In this document: positions 43,984 to 53,434 of the stretch, piece by piece | Layout: the number at the start of each line of letters is the position of its first letter | Numbering within the stretch: position 1 is the stretch's first letter | Assembly: GCA_937871285.1 (NCBI GenBank) | Contig: CALMQS010000008.1 | Coordinates: forward strand, 1 to 56,713 | DNA length: 56,713 nucleotides | From: an uncultured Sphingobacteriales bacterium | GTDB taxonomy: Bacteria > Bacteroidota > Bacteroidia > Chitinophagales > Chitinophagaceae | Direction of reading: 5' to 3' | The notes under the pieces: model-generated | Databases searched by the model: none | Told to the model about the DNA's origin: nothing | What the model saw: the letters and a program-made list of their open reading frames with translations, nothing else | Position numbers and translations under genes: made by a program

Positions 43984-45681
43984 TTACTGTTTCAACAATT
44001 TAATTACGTCAATGGTGCCGTCTTTATTTACTATTTGCAATAAATAGATACCGTTTTGAACGCGTTGTATGTTCAGGGAGAATGTGCCGCCCTGGTTTTG
44101 CGATGGTACATATTTCATAACCGTTTGCCCGTTGGTGGCTACTACGTTTACCTGTGCTATCGCTTTACCGCTCTGGATGTTCACCTGGCTGGCAGCAGGG
44201 TTGGGGTAGGCCTTTAAGACAACCATGTTCCCATTGCATTGTATGCGTATGGCCTTCACCTCTGTGCCGGAATGTTTTCCGTCAAAATCTACCTGTGTAA
44301 TGCGGTAGTAGTTCACGCCGCTGGCCGTTGCCTCATCTGTGAATTTGTATGTATTTGTGGTATTGCTGTTACCAACAGCGCTCACCCGGCCGATAGCGGT
44401 AAATTCAGATCCGTTGGTGCTGCGTTCTACCACAAAATGGCTGTTGTTTTGCTCCATGCCCGTTTGCCATTCTAATAATGCCTTGCAGCCCTCTGCTTTA
44501 ACGGTAAAGGAAGTAAAGGTAACAGGGAGGATAATATTATTGGTGCTGCCGATAGCAATTGCTGAAATTACCTGGCCGGCAGGGATAGTGCCTGTTAACA
44601 GAGAGCCTTTGGTTAAGCCTGTTGCACCGGTGCCGCCGAGAAGTATCCATTTAAGCCCCGGGACATATCCAATCAACCGGAGTTCACCGGGTAGTAAACC
44701 CGGGTAACCGCTTAAATCAGGAAGGGAAACGGTAATGATTTGTTCGTTGGCCATTGCCTTACCATTATAAGCATTGGGATTGGGCGTTATTGATGCGTCC
44801 TGGTAATGCCAGTCCCAAAAGCCCGCTTTCGCCACACCTGCTATTTCCGGAGGGAGGTATATCGAGGCTGGTGAGGTTGGGTTAAAAGGATCAACGGAAA
44901 AACTGAAATCCCTGGTCGGATCAGGCGTATCGCCCGGATCGCCATCAACCCATCCAACCGTAAGCGTATGATCTGTTTCTTCAAAAACGCCTTGTCTTCG
45001 AAGTTGATAAACGGCATTACCATTACCCACAGGAAAGGTGAAATCGCCGTTATGTCCGGGCGGTGGATCACCCCCCGGGTAATTAGCTTCGCTTACAAAA
45101 CCATCTACATGCTGGGCATCGGTTAAACCACCGGTATAAAAAGCGCTGTTCACAAATACAATAGCGCCGTTTACCGGCTTGTCTCTTAATGTGGTGGTAA
45201 TACCATTATTAAAATACAGGGCGCGTGAAATGGAAATGCCACCCGGAGGTTGTCCCTGGAATGAAGTGGGATTTTCTATTAAATAACCGCCATTGCTGTT
45301 CTCTATGTGCATGGTATTATTGGCTCCAATATTTAATCGCAAAGTATCAAAGCTTACAACACCATCCTCACCGCGAATAAAGCTTTCACCCTGGAACAAA
45401 AAATAGTCAGTATTGTTGGTTGATTGCCCGTAAGGATTGAAAACATTAAGAGGGGAAATCCAGCCCTTGTTGCTAACATTAAAGATTGGACTGTAGTGGT
45501 TATATCGTACTCCTTCACTGCGCATGATATCACCTGATAGAAAGGTTTCATTATATCCTGTTACAGGATCGCTTATTTCGGTATTCGACCATATATCTGG
45601 TGGTGGACCAATAGTCCATGGTTGCGATATTCCACTAACAGCGAGTGCCAGGGCTAAAGAGAAAAGTAAAATTGATTTCAT
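43984..45681 (-). CDS. T9SS-exported protein of unknown function
   Basis: A 565-residue exported protein. The signal peptide is MKSILLFSLALALAVSGISQ. The main part, about residues 20-385, is a beta-rich, asparagine- and glycine-rich region with no recognised family. A fibronectin-like module follows (LPVTFTSFTVKAEGCKALLEW), with the usual VNYYRITQVDFDG, and then a C-terminal sorting domain (LKAYPNPAASQVNI to the end, IDVIKLLKQ). The last two modules match those of the discoidin protein in order. It is likely anchored at the surface or secreted. It is monocistronic and ends at a strong terminator. Confidence 0.85.
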   Translation of the reverse strand: MKSILLFSLALALAVSGISQPWTIGPPPDIWSNTEISDPVTGYNETFLSGDIMRSEGVRYNHYSPIFNVSNKGWISPLNVFNPYGQSTNNTDYFLFQGESFIRGEDGVVSFDTLRLNIGANNTMHIENSNGGYLIENPTSFQGQPPGGISISRALYFNNGITTTLRDKPVNGAIVFVNSAFYTGGLTDAQHVDGFVSEANYPGGDPPPGHNGDFTFPVGNGNAVYQLRRQGVFEETDHTLTVGWVDGDPGDTPDPTRDFSFSVDPFNPTSPASIYLPPEIAGVAKAGFWDWHYQDASITPNPNAYNGKAMANEQIITVSLPDLSGYPGLLPGELRLIGYVPGLKWILLGGTGATGLTKGSLLTGTIPAGQVISAIAIGSTNNIILPVTFTSFTVKAEGCKALLEWQTGMEQNNSHFVVERSTNGSEFTAIGRVSAVGNSNTTNTYKFTDEATASGVNYYRITQVDFDGKHSGTEVKAIRIQCNGNMVVLKAYPNPAASQVNIQSGKAIAQVNVVATNGQTVMKYVPSQNQGGTFSLNIQRVQNGIYLLQIVNKDGTIDVIKLLKQ

Positions 45682-46080
45682 GAGCAGAAATATTTATTAA
45701 CAGGTCAGTGTAAATGATTAAAGTTGGATTAGGCTAATGGCGCTCAAAGAATAGTGGAAAAAAATTGGATACAGGAGGTTTCAAAGGAGACTTTAACAGG
45801 AGGATTTGAAATGATTTTGCCCAATAGGATTTGGTTCTTTCAAATGATGTTAAAATAATAAAGAGGCGTGAAGATACTAATCTTATTCAATCAAAAATAT
45901 CCTTTACACTAAAATTTATATGAAATTACTAAGTATAAGTACGATGATATGACGGAAAGGGTTTTAAAAAAAGACACTTTTTGGTAGCTATAATATAACT
46001 TATTGATTCCCAACGATTCATTAAGATAAGTATACCCGGGTTATCAAATGGTAAATTGTGGCGTTTAATGCCAGTATAAC
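45682..46080. other. Gene-free gap upstream of the T9SS cargo gene
   Basis: No gene is supported here. The word ACAGGAGG occurs twice, at 45771-45778 and 45796-45803; the second lies ahead of a 15-codon reading frame that I do not trust. The rest is AT-rich and shows no clear promoter. The gap presumably holds the promoter of the reverse-strand gene starting at 45681. Confidence 0.4.
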
Positions 46081-46116
46081 AAAAGAGGCAGGCTTTTCAA
46101 AAAACCTGCCTCTTTT
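46081..46116. terminator. Strong hairpin terminator after hppA
   Basis: AAAAGAGGCAGG at 46081-46092 pairs perfectly with CCTGCCTCTTTT at 46105-46116. The A-tract/T-tract ends let it work in both directions. It lies 18 bases past the hppA stop codon on the reverse strand. Confidence 0.9.
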
Positions 46117-46134
46117 GCTCATTCAAAACGATTG

Positions 46135-48342
46135 TTATTTTGTAATTGACGTTGTAATGGTTGTTACCTGTTCGGTTGTCTGCTTCTTTTCTATGGCTGC
46201 CTGTCCTGTTTTGGTATTATACAACTCAGCCAAAGTAGGAGCGATGACCAGTGAAACAATAGACATCAGTTTAATCAGGATGTTCATAGACGGGCCTGAA
46301 GTATCTTTAAACGGATCGCCAACGGTATCACCGGTAACAGACGCCTTATGCGGCTCGGATTTTTTATAAAACATTTCACCATTGATCTCTACACCTTTTT
46401 CAAATGATTTTTTAGCATTATCCCAGGCGCCGCCGGCATTGTTTTGAAACATACCCATGAGCACACCGCTTACGGTTGCACCGGCTAAAAAACCGCCTAA
46501 AGCTTCCGGTCCTGCTAAAAAACCAATGATCAGCGGAGAAATAATGGCAATGGCGCCAGGCAGCATCATTTTCTTTATGGAAGCTTCCGTAGAGATGGCC
46601 ACGCACTTTTCATATTCGGGCCTTCCTGTACCTTCCATAATTCCGGGTATAGTACGGAACTGGCGGCGAACTTCTTCTACCATGCTCATAGCCGCTTCAC
46701 CCACAGCCCGTATGGCCAGAGAGGAAAAAATGAATGGTATCATGCCTCCCACAAAAAGCGCTGCTAATACTTTAGCATTATAAATATCAATACCTTCTAT
46801 TCCTGCCACGCCCACAAAAGCCGCAAATAACGCTAATGCGGTTAAAGCCGCAGAGGCGATGGCAAATCCCTTTCCGGTAGCGGCTGTGGTGTTACCCACA
46901 GCATCCAGCACATCTGTTTTTTCACGTACCTCCTTAGGCAGTTCGCACATCTCTGCTATACCGCCTGCATTATCGGCAATGGGTCCAAAAGCATCAATAG
47001 CCAGTTGCATAGCCGTAGTGGCCATCATACCTGCCGCAGCTATGGCAACGCCGTATAAGCCGGCAAACTCATGAGATCCCCATATACCGCCCGCCAGTAC
47101 TAATATCGGCAGGAAAGTAGATTCCATGCCTACCGCCAGTCCGCCAATTACGTTGGTAGCATGACCGGTAGACGACTGGCGTATAATAGACATCACGGGT
47201 CTTTTGCCCATTGCTGTATAGAATTCCGTAATAATGCTCATTAAAGCGCCTACCACAAGGCCTACACCAATGGCGCCGAGCACCCCCCATTTGGAAAATT
47301 CGTGTCCGCGCAGCGACATGGTTTCCGGTAAAATAAAATATACCAATCCAATAGATGCCAGTGCAGTGAGTATAATAGAACCCCAGTTACCCATGTTCAG
47401 GGCTTTCTGTACATTATCGGTATTGATGCCGGCTTTATCACTAACCTTCACGAACCAGGTGCCCACAATGGAAAAAATGATCCCAACCGCGGCAATCAGC
47501 ATGGGTAGCAATATGGGCGCCATCCCTCCAAAATTGTCAACAGATACTGTTTCCTGCCCAAGTACCATCGTTGCCAGCACTGTTGCCACGTAGGAACCAA
47601 ATAAATCAGCTCCCATACCAGCCACATCCCCCACATTATCCCCTACATTATCGGCTATAGTTGCGGGGTTACGCGGATCGTCTTCCGGGATACCTGCTTC
47701 TACTTTTCCTACTAAGTCTGCACCAACATCGGCAGCTTTGGTATATATACCACCACCTACGCGGGCAAATAAAGCAATGCTTTCCGCGCCCAGAGAGAAG
47801 CCCGTAAGCACCTCGATGGCTTTGAGCATGGCCTGGCTGTACTCCGGTGTGCCGGCGGGTATGCCGCTTGCAAAATACAGGTATAAGATAATGAATACGC
47901 TTCCCAGTCCCAATACCGCTAAACCGGCAACACCCAGCCCCATAACAGATCCGCCTGTAAATGAAACCGATAGTGCTTTGCTCAGGCTTGTTTTGGCAGC
48001 TTGCGCGGTGCGCACGTTGCTTTTAGTGGCAATGCGCATACCTATGTATCCTGCAACCGCGCTAAATACAGCGCCGGCAATAAAGGCAATGGCAATAGAC
48101 CAGTGGGAGTGCGGATTTGCCTGCGCCATAATGCCCAGCAAAATAGCAACAATAGCAACAAAATAGCCTAATATCTTCCACTCGGCTTTCAGAAAAGCCA
48201 TCGCGCCTTCTGCAATATAATTGCTGATTTCCTTCATCCGTTCGGAACCCGCATCCTGCTTAACAACCCAGTTAAATTTTATAAAAGTGTAAAGCAATCC
48301 AAGCAGTCCCAGAAGGGGTACGAGATAGAACAATTTGTCCAT
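46135..48342 (-). CDS. hppA: K+-dependent membrane-bound pyrophosphatase
   Basis: A 735-residue integral membrane pyrophosphatase that couples pyrophosphate hydrolysis to ion pumping across the inner membrane. Substrate motifs are [11 protein letters not shown] (205-215), [12 protein letters not shown] (231-242) and DNAGGIAEM. The stretch [10 protein letters not shown] (483-492) has Ala487 and Gly490, the signature of the K+-dependent subfamily. Members of that group pump H+, Na+ or both, and the ion cannot be decided by eye. The gene ends at a strong hairpin terminator and stands alone. Confidence 0.95.
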   Translation of the reverse strand: MDKLFYLVPLLGLLGLLYTFIKFNWVVKQDAGSERMKEISNYIAEGAMAFLKAEWKILGYFVAIVAILLGIMAQANPHSHWSIAIAFIAGAVFSAVAGYIGMRIATKSNVRTAQAAKTSLSKALSVSFTGGSVMGLGVAGLAVLGLGSVFIILYLYFASGIPAGTPEYSQAMLKAIEVLTGFSLGAESIALFARVGGGIYTKAADVGADLVGKVEAGIPEDDPRNPATIADNVGDNVGDVAGMGADLFGSYVATVLATMVLGQETVSVDNFGGMAPILLPMLIAAVGIIFSIVGTWFVKVSDKAGINTDNVQKALNMGNWGSIILTALASIGLVYFILPETMSLRGHEFSKWGVLGAIGVGLVVGALMSIITEFYTAMGKRPVMSIIRQSSTGHATNVIGGLAVGMESTFLPILVLAGGIWGSHEFAGLYGVAIAAAGMMATTAMQLAIDAFGPIADNAGGIAEMCELPKEVREKTDVLDAVGNTTAATGKGFAIASAALTALALFAAFVGVAGIEGIDIYNAKVLAALFVGGMIPFIFSSLAIRAVGEAAMSMVEEVRRQFRTIPGIMEGTGRPEYEKCVAISTEASIKKMMLPGAIAIISPLIIGFLAGPEALGGFLAGATVSGVLMGMFQNNAGGAWDNAKKSFEKGVEINGEMFYKKSEPHKASVTGDTVGDPFKDTSGPSMNILIKLMSIVSLVIAPTLAELYNTKTGQAAIEKKQTTEQVTTITTSITK

Positions 48343-48379
48343 AAACGTTGAGTTCTTGTATGTTATGTTTTTGGGACGG

Positions 48380-48387
48380 CAAAAATA
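48380..48387 (-). promoter_or_regulatory. Candidate -7 element for hppA
   Basis: The reverse strand reads TATTTTTG, a full match to TAnnTTTG, 38 bases before the hppA start and just after the nnr stop codon. No TTG is seen at the expected -33 position. Confidence 0.35.
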
Positions 48388-48412
48388 GGGGTTTCAGGCT
48401 GAAAAACGCCAT

Positions 48413-49930
48413 TTAGCTAAAATAAACACTGGTTTTCAGATGCCTGAAGGCCCGGGGCATCTGTTCAATAATGTCTCCGGCCACGAGGGATTCTTCCGTT
48501 TGCTGCTGAGCGGCTATATCTCCCGCCAATCCGTGCAGGTATACGCCGGTTAAAATAACCTGTTCCGCATTACTGTTTTGTGCATACAGTCCTAATAATA
48601 TTCCTGTAAGCACGTCGCCGCTTCCCGCCGTAGCCATACCGGGGTTACCGGTAGAATTAAAATAACCTTTTCCGCCTGGTGTGGCAATGAAGGAGTAGTT
48701 TCCTTTTAGTATAATATATACCTGTAACGCTTTAGCTTTTTCCAGCGCAAGCTGAAGCCGTTCAAAATCATTGGCGGAGGGTCCAAACAGCTTTTCAAAT
48801 TCTTTGGGGTGAGGAGTGAGTATAGTATGCGCAGGTATTTTGGAATACAGCTCAGGGGTAGCCGATAACAGGTTAAGTCCATCGGCATCAATGATCAGGC
48901 GCTGAGGTTTTTTGTCTAACAGGGTTTCCAGCACATCGCTTCCTGATTTATATGGCCCCATTCCCGGCCCTACAGCATAAGCATCGTATGTGCCTTCCAG
49001 CGTTAAGGAAGTATGCTGTTTTTCATTTGTGCCGGTTACGCACATCGCTTCTGGAACAGCGGTTTGCAAAATGGTATAACCGCAGGCCGGGATATAACAG
49101 GTAAGCTTACCTGCTCCGCTGCGCATACAGGCCTTTGCGCCAAGCACAGCAGCGCCCATCATACCGTAGCTGCCGGCAATAAGCGCTGCGCTCCCGTATG
49201 TTCCTTTGTGTGAAAACCTTTTACGGGGTTGAATGTAGGAACGGATGGTTGCTGCTTCAATAATTTCAAAATCAGCAGGTGTACCGGTGTAGTATTGCTG
49301 ATGCAGCCCGATATCCATTAACTGAACAGTACCGGTATAAGCAGCGTTTTCAGGTAATAGCAAAGCCAGCTTCATTACCTGGAATGTTAATGTAAATGTG
49401 GCGCGGATAACGGTATTTCCCCGTGAGCTTTTGTCCGCAAAAAGCCCGCTGGGCATATCAATTGCGATAACAGGCGCCCCGGAATGATTCATATGGGTAA
49501 CCAATGCTCCGGACAAGCCTTCCAGCGGGCGGTTAAGCCCGTAACCAAACAATGCGTCTATAACTATGTCGGATGGGGAAATGACAGGAAATACGCCTTC
49601 CTTTTCGAGCAGTTCTATCCGGGTTGTAGATGCCTGCAGCTTTTCTAAGTTAGTAAGAAAATCGCCGGAGTTGATCCCTGTATTTCCCAGTATAAATACC
49701 TGAACGGTATTTTCTTTTTGAATAAGCAGCCGGGCTATGGCTAATCCGTCGCCACCATTATTGCCGGGGCCGCAAAAAACCATATAATTTTTTTTAGCCG
49801 GCATATTGGCCGCTATCCAGTCACGGCAACGCATGGCTGCTCTTTCCATCAGTTCGATGGAAGTTACCGGTTCATGTTGTATGGTATATTGATCCCATGC
49901 TTTGATTTGTGTAGCGGAGAATAGCTTCAT
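48413..49930 (-). CDS. nnr: Bifunctional NAD(P)H-hydrate epimerase / ADP-dependent dehydratase
   Basis: A 505-residue repair enzyme for hydrated NAD(P)H. The N-terminal YjeF-N-like epimerase domain (about 1-215) has SIELMERAA and the FCGPGNNGGDGLAIARLL loop. The C-terminal ribokinase-like dehydratase domain (about 220-500) has HKGTYGSAALIAGSYGMMGA, ILTPHPKEFEKLFG and the final TAGSGDVLTGILLG with the catalytic Asp. The domain order is that of the standard fused form. The gene lies upstream of hppA in the same direction, with a 70-base gap, but is functionally unrelated. Confidence 0.95.
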   Translation of the reverse strand: MKLFSATQIKAWDQYTIQHEPVTSIELMERAAMRCRDWIAANMPAKKNYMVFCGPGNNGGDGLAIARLLIQKENTVQVFILGNTGINSGDFLTNLEKLQASTTRIELLEKEGVFPVISPSDIVIDALFGYGLNRPLEGLSGALVTHMNHSGAPVIAIDMPSGLFADKSSRGNTVIRATFTLTFQVMKLALLLPENAAYTGTVQLMDIGLHQQYYTGTPADFEIIEAATIRSYIQPRKRFSHKGTYGSAALIAGSYGMMGAAVLGAKACMRSGAGKLTCYIPACGYTILQTAVPEAMCVTGTNEKQHTSLTLEGTYDAYAVGPGMGPYKSGSDVLETLLDKKPQRLIIDADGLNLLSATPELYSKIPAHTILTPHPKEFEKLFGPSANDFERLQLALEKAKALQVYIILKGNYSFIATPGGKGYFNSTGNPGMATAGSGDVLTGILLGLYAQNSNAEQVILTGVYLHGLAGDIAAQQQTEESLVAGDIIEQMPRAFRHLKTSVYFS

Positions 49931-50000
49931 GAACGTTACTTGGAGCAGTAAAATTAAGGTATTTAAGGAGGCGAAATGAAAGCCGGTAAGATCAGTGAAT

Positions 50001-50062
50001 GGTTACAGGTTTCAGGGTACAGGTTTCAGGGGTTCCTGCCTTGTACCCTGCAACTTGTAACC
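50001..50062. repeat. Long imperfect hairpin built from an ACAGGTTTCAGGG repeat (R5)
   Basis: Two tandem 14-base units occur at 50005 and 50019. The left arm (from GGTTACAGGTTTCAGGG) is nearly the reverse complement of the right arm ending CAACTTGTAACC at 50062; about 20 bases pair with three mismatches around a loop near 50024-50038. It lies between the serine hydrolase 3' end and the nnr 5' end. It could cap the upstream transcript, but it has no U-tract. Confidence 0.7.
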
Positions 50063-50066
50063 CTCT

Positions 50067-51230
50067 TTACTCCTCCGTATCTTCTTCCGTGGCATAATCG
50101 CCGAAAGCAGGGAAAAGCTTTTTTGCCTGGTAGATATTACGGTTGTATTTATTGCCCAGGATGATGATAGTGGCGGAATCCTTAATGATGCGGGCAAAAA
50201 CCGTGTTATTGCCATGCCACCACCCGTTATGGTAAATGATTTTTTCCTCGTTGGGGTATTCCAGCATCCTCCAGCCCAGCCCGTAGTTTTTTATACCCTT
50301 TTTCTCATAGCTGTATCCTGCATAAGCCGAATCCAGCGTAGATTGTTTGAACATATTGCCATAGCTTAGGGCCGTTTCCCATTTCAATAAATCGCGTACC
50401 GTGCTGTAAATATTTTTATCGCCATATACCGCATCTAAAAAGGTAAATGCCTCCTGTTTATTTTTATAATTGTAGGAGGGAAGCGCTTTTAACGAATCCG
50501 ACATGGTGAATACATAACTGTTGGTCATGCCCAGCGGCGCGAAAAAGTTTTCGTAAATGAACTGGGGATAAGGCAGTCCGCTCACCTTTTCTATAATAAG
50601 TGCCAGCAAAGCATAATTGGTGTTGCAATAATGAAATGACCTGTTGGGGCGGGCTACCTGCAATTTACTTTTATTGGTGACGAGGAATTGCAATACATCT
50701 GCATTATATACGATTTTTTTCCTGTTCCAGCCTAATTGTTCCATTACATGAACATAATTAGGCAAACCGCTTCTGTGATTTAATAAGGTTTTTACGGTAA
50801 CGCCTTCATAAGGAAAGCCGGGCAGGTAAACCGATGCTTCATCGCTAATGCTTAATTTTCCCTCCTCCCACAGTTTTAATACGGCCATTGCCGTAAAGGT
50901 TTTAGAAACAGAAGCCAGGTGCAGCGCACTGTTCGCATTCAGCGAATCTTTGGTGCTGATGTTGCTGTAGCCGGCATATCTTTCAAAAATGATCTCTCCT
51001 TTTTTGGCCACAAGAAATTCGCCGCTAAACTGGCTTCTCTCCAGTATATGCTCGTAAAACTGTTCTGAAGCGTTGTAATAACGTTTAAATTCCGCTTCCG
51101 AAATGGCAGGCTGGTGCACCACGGAGTCATTTGCCGGGGAGGCCGCAGGCTTGTTTTTTTTGATGGTAGAATAATAGCAACCAGGAGCAAAAAAGGAGAT
51201 CAGTAAAGTATAGAAAATAAAATTTTTCAT
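50067..51230 (-). CDS. Exported serine hydrolase, beta-lactamase/PBP-like (class C fold)
   Basis: A 387-residue lipoprotein of the beta-lactamase/D-alanyl-D-alanine peptidase (S12) family. The lipobox is FFAPGC at the N terminus. The catalytic SxxK is SVSKTF, in HLASVSKTFTAM, and the second motif YxN is YCNTNYALL; the third is HNGWWHGN instead of a KTG/HTG triad. Such proteins are mostly esterases or peptidases of unknown substrate. Nothing here shows beta-lactam hydrolysis. It is the upstream neighbour of nnr in the same direction but is separated from it by a hairpin repeat. Confidence 0.88.
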   Translation of the reverse strand: MKNFIFYTLLISFFAPGCYYSTIKKNKPAASPANDSVVHQPAISEAEFKRYYNASEQFYEHILERSQFSGEFLVAKKGEIIFERYAGYSNISTKDSLNANSALHLASVSKTFTAMAVLKLWEEGKLSISDEASVYLPGFPYEGVTVKTLLNHRSGLPNYVHVMEQLGWNRKKIVYNADVLQFLVTNKSKLQVARPNRSFHYCNTNYALLALIIEKVSGLPYPQFIYENFFAPLGMTNSYVFTMSDSLKALPSYNYKNKQEAFTFLDAVYGDKNIYSTVRDLLKWETALSYGNMFKQSTLDSAYAGYSYEKKGIKNYGLGWRMLEYPNEEKIIYHNGWWHGNNTVFARIIKDSATIIILGNKYNRNIYQAKKLFPAFGDYATEEDTEE

Positions 51231-51305
51231 CTGGATATGGTCAGAAAAGAACGTTGAAAGGCAATTACTTATTATTTTCGCGCTGCAATTTTACAAATAT
51301 AATCC

Positions 51306-52544
51306 ATGAGCGACAAAAAACGGACCAGTTATCCCAAAGAAAAGATTAACATTTTATTGCTGGAAAATATTAGTGAGCAGGCAGTACAAAATTTTAAAAA
51401 AGCAGGATATACTTCAATAAAAAAAATAGCCGGGGCCTTACCCGAAAAAGAGCTCATTAAGGAAGTTAAGGATGCCCATTTACTGGGCATTCGTTCCAAA
51501 TCGCAAATAACCCCTGCCGTATTGAATGCCGCGGGCAAGCTGCAGGCCATTGGCTGTTTTTGTATTGGTGTAAACCAGGTTAACCTTAGCCAGGCTACAG
51601 CTAACGGCGTATCCGTATTTAATGCCCCTTATTCCAATACCCGGTCGGTGGCCGAACTGGTTATAGGGCTTTCGGTTATGCTTATACGCCGCATTCCCGA
51701 TAAAAACAAAGCTGCGCATGAGGGCATATGGCTGAAAGAATCGAAAGGAAGTTATGAGCTGCGGGGTAAAACATTGGGTATTATTGGGTATGGAAATATC
51801 GGCGCCCAGGTAAGTGTGCTGGCGGAAGCCCTGGGGATGAAGGTTATTTTTTATGATATCGTTACCCGCCTTCCTTTGGGCAATGCCCAGGCGCGGAAGA
51901 GCATGAAAGACGTTTTACAGGAAGCCGACATTGTAACCCTGCATGTACCCGAAACTGCGCAAACTAAAAATCTTATTAGTGCGGGTGTATTTAAGCATTT
52001 TAAAAAGGGAGCTATTCTTATTAACTATGCACGCGGGCAGGTGGTAGACCTGGATGCGTTGGCCCTGGCTTTGCAAAACGGGCAGCTTTCGGGTGCGGCC
52101 ATTGACGTGTACCCGGTAGAGCCTGAAAAAAACGGTGATGCTTTTCATACACCGCTGCAAAAGCTGCCTAACGTTATCCTTACGCCGCATATAGGCGGGT
52201 CTACAGAAGAGGCGCAGACCAATATTGGCGAAGATGTAAGCCTGAAGCTGATCAATTTCTTGGAAACAGGCATTACCACGGGGTCGCATACCGTACCTGA
52301 ACTGGCATTGCCGTTGCAGGAAGGAGCGCACAGGATCCTGCATATTCATAAAAATGTGCCCGGGGTGCTGTCGCAGATCAACACGCAGTTGTCTTCTCAC
52401 CACATTAACATATTAGCCCAGTATCTTAAAACCAATGATGCAATTGGGTACGTGGTATTAGATGTAAACAAAAATCTTTCTAAAGAAGCGATGGAGCTGC
52501 TGAAGAGCATTAAAGAAACGATTAAAGTAAGGGTGTTGTATTAG
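51306..52544 (+). CDS. serA: D-3-phosphoglycerate dehydrogenase
   Basis: This enzyme oxidises 3-phosphoglycerate in the first step of serine synthesis. The 412-residue length and domain order are those of the E. coli type: substrate domain, NAD-binding domain with LGIIGYGNIGAQ, catalytic His in TPHIGGSTEEAQ, and a C-terminal ACT regulatory domain (VPGVLSQINTQLSSHHINI) for serine feedback. The conserved Arg (LINYARGQVVD) and Glu (YPVEPEK) are present. It is transcribed alone and divergently from the serine hydrolase. Its stop codon runs straight into an R3 repeat. Confidence 0.95.
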   Translation: MSDKKRTSYPKEKINILLLENISEQAVQNFKKAGYTSIKKIAGALPEKELIKEVKDAHLLGIRSKSQITPAVLNAAGKLQAIGCFCIGVNQVNLSQATANGVSVFNAPYSNTRSVAELVIGLSVMLIRRIPDKNKAAHEGIWLKESKGSYELRGKTLGIIGYGNIGAQVSVLAEALGMKVIFYDIVTRLPLGNAQARKSMKDVLQEADIVTLHVPETAQTKNLISAGVFKHFKKGAILINYARGQVVDLDALALALQNGQLSGAAIDVYPVEPEKNGDAFHTPLQKLPNVILTPHIGGSTEEAQTNIGEDVSLKLINFLETGITTGSHTVPELALPLQEGAHRILHIHKNVPGVLSQINTQLSSHHINILAQYLKTNDAIGYVVLDVNKNLSKEAMELLKSIKETIKVRVLY

Positions 52545-52617
52545 GGTATAAGGTAGTGAGGTATAGGGTATAGGGTATAAGGTATAAGGTAGTGAGGTAT
52601 AGGGTATAGGGTGTGAG
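52544..52617. repeat. R3 tandem repeat directly after serA
   Basis: An exact 30-base unit occurs at 52547-52576 and again at 52583-52612 (period 36); each is itself made of GGTATAGGGTATAAGGT-like words and contains GGTAGTGAGG. The block starts at the last base of the serA stop codon. It resembles 10481-10530. Confidence 0.9.
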
Positions 52618-52690
52618 GAATGAAGTGTAAGTGTCAGATCAGTAGAATATTACTAACAACAGACCGGACACTCCTCATATATATTACTCA

Positions 52691-52783
52691 TAGCTGAAAG
52701 CTGACCGCCGACAGCCAGTTCTGGTGCTTTGCATTCTTTCGGATTTCGAATTTTAAGTATTCGGATTTGAATTTTATTTGGTT
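52691..52783. repeat. Mosaic of other repeat words before the HEAT-like gene
   Basis: The rest of the serA downstream gap has a short R2-like run (AGCTGAAAGCTGACC, 52692 on) and an iterated word around TTCGGATTTCGAATTTT and TTCGGATTTGAATTTT (52739-52779). A related TTTCGAATATTCGG word appears at 56626-56639. No gene is seen in 52545-52798. Confidence 0.55.
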
Positions 52784-52798
52784 CTTGTTTTTTGCTAT

Positions 52799-53320
52799 TT
52801 AGTGCTTTTCCTTCATCTCCTTTAATATGCTTTTTGCCCTGCTGGCAAATGCTGCTGTTTGGTGAGGCAGCTGTTCTTCTATAAGCAGTTTTATTTCGGG
52901 TATTATTGCGGGGTATTGCCTGGCAAGGCGACCCAGTACACCCAGGGAGAAAGCTTTTACTGCAACGGCTTCCTTAGGGTCGGCAACATACGCGAAGCAG
53001 GTTGCCATTACCTCACCGTGGAGCGGTTTGGGAATGTCAATTTCCTGCAACAGCCTCACGGTATTTCTTTTTACAGCATTGTGAATGCCGGGCTTTTTCA
53101 GGTTGTGAATGATCTTTTTTAAATGTTTTTTTATCAGGCCGGGATGGGCTGCCACGCAATAGCTTAATGGCCATGCGGCTCTTTGCGCCACGCGGTATGT
53201 ATCATATAAGAAAAGTGCTGCCAGTTCATCAAAACGTTCCTGGCTGTTGCCAATATAAGCTACTATTTTGACACACTGGGACTTTGAATGTTCTTCAAGA
53301 ATGGCATCTCTTATATTCAT
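52799..53320 (-). CDS. Small helical HEAT-repeat-like protein of unknown function
   Basis: A 173-residue soluble protein that appears all-helical and repetitive, in the manner of HEAT or adaptin-like solenoids: FDELAALFLYDTYRVAQRAAWPLSY, quoted in part as YRVAQRAAWPLSY, then VAVKAFSLGVLGRLARQYP and IKLLIEEQLPHQTAAF. There is no signal peptide or catalytic motif. Similar short proteins seem common in Bacteroidota, but I know no function. It is flanked by repeats on its 3' side and is divergent from the kinase-like gene. Confidence 0.75.
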   Translation of the reverse strand: MNIRDAILEEHSKSQCVKIVAYIGNSQERFDELAALFLYDTYRVAQRAAWPLSYCVAAHPGLIKKHLKKIIHNLKKPGIHNAVKRNTVRLLQEIDIPKPLHGEVMATCFAYVADPKEAVAVKAFSLGVLGRLARQYPAIIPEIKLLIEEQLPHQTAAFASRAKSILKEMKEKH

Positions 53321-53434
53321 AACTGTATTTACGGTATTTAAATTTACGGAAACGTTTGTGTGAAATTTAGAGATTAGGATACAAAATAAACAGTATGGTT
53401 TGTTTTTCTTCTACCTTTAACCGATTTCAGTCAA

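Noticed and set aside
45811..45858. Fifteen-codon reading frame behind an AGGAGG word
   Set aside because: The Shine-Dalgarno word is attractive, but such sites matter little in Bacteroidota, and the peptide has no support from context or repeats.
52544..52617. CRISPR-like direct repeats
   Set aside because: The 6-base gap between two 30-base units is no spacer, the units consist of short words, and no cas gene is near.
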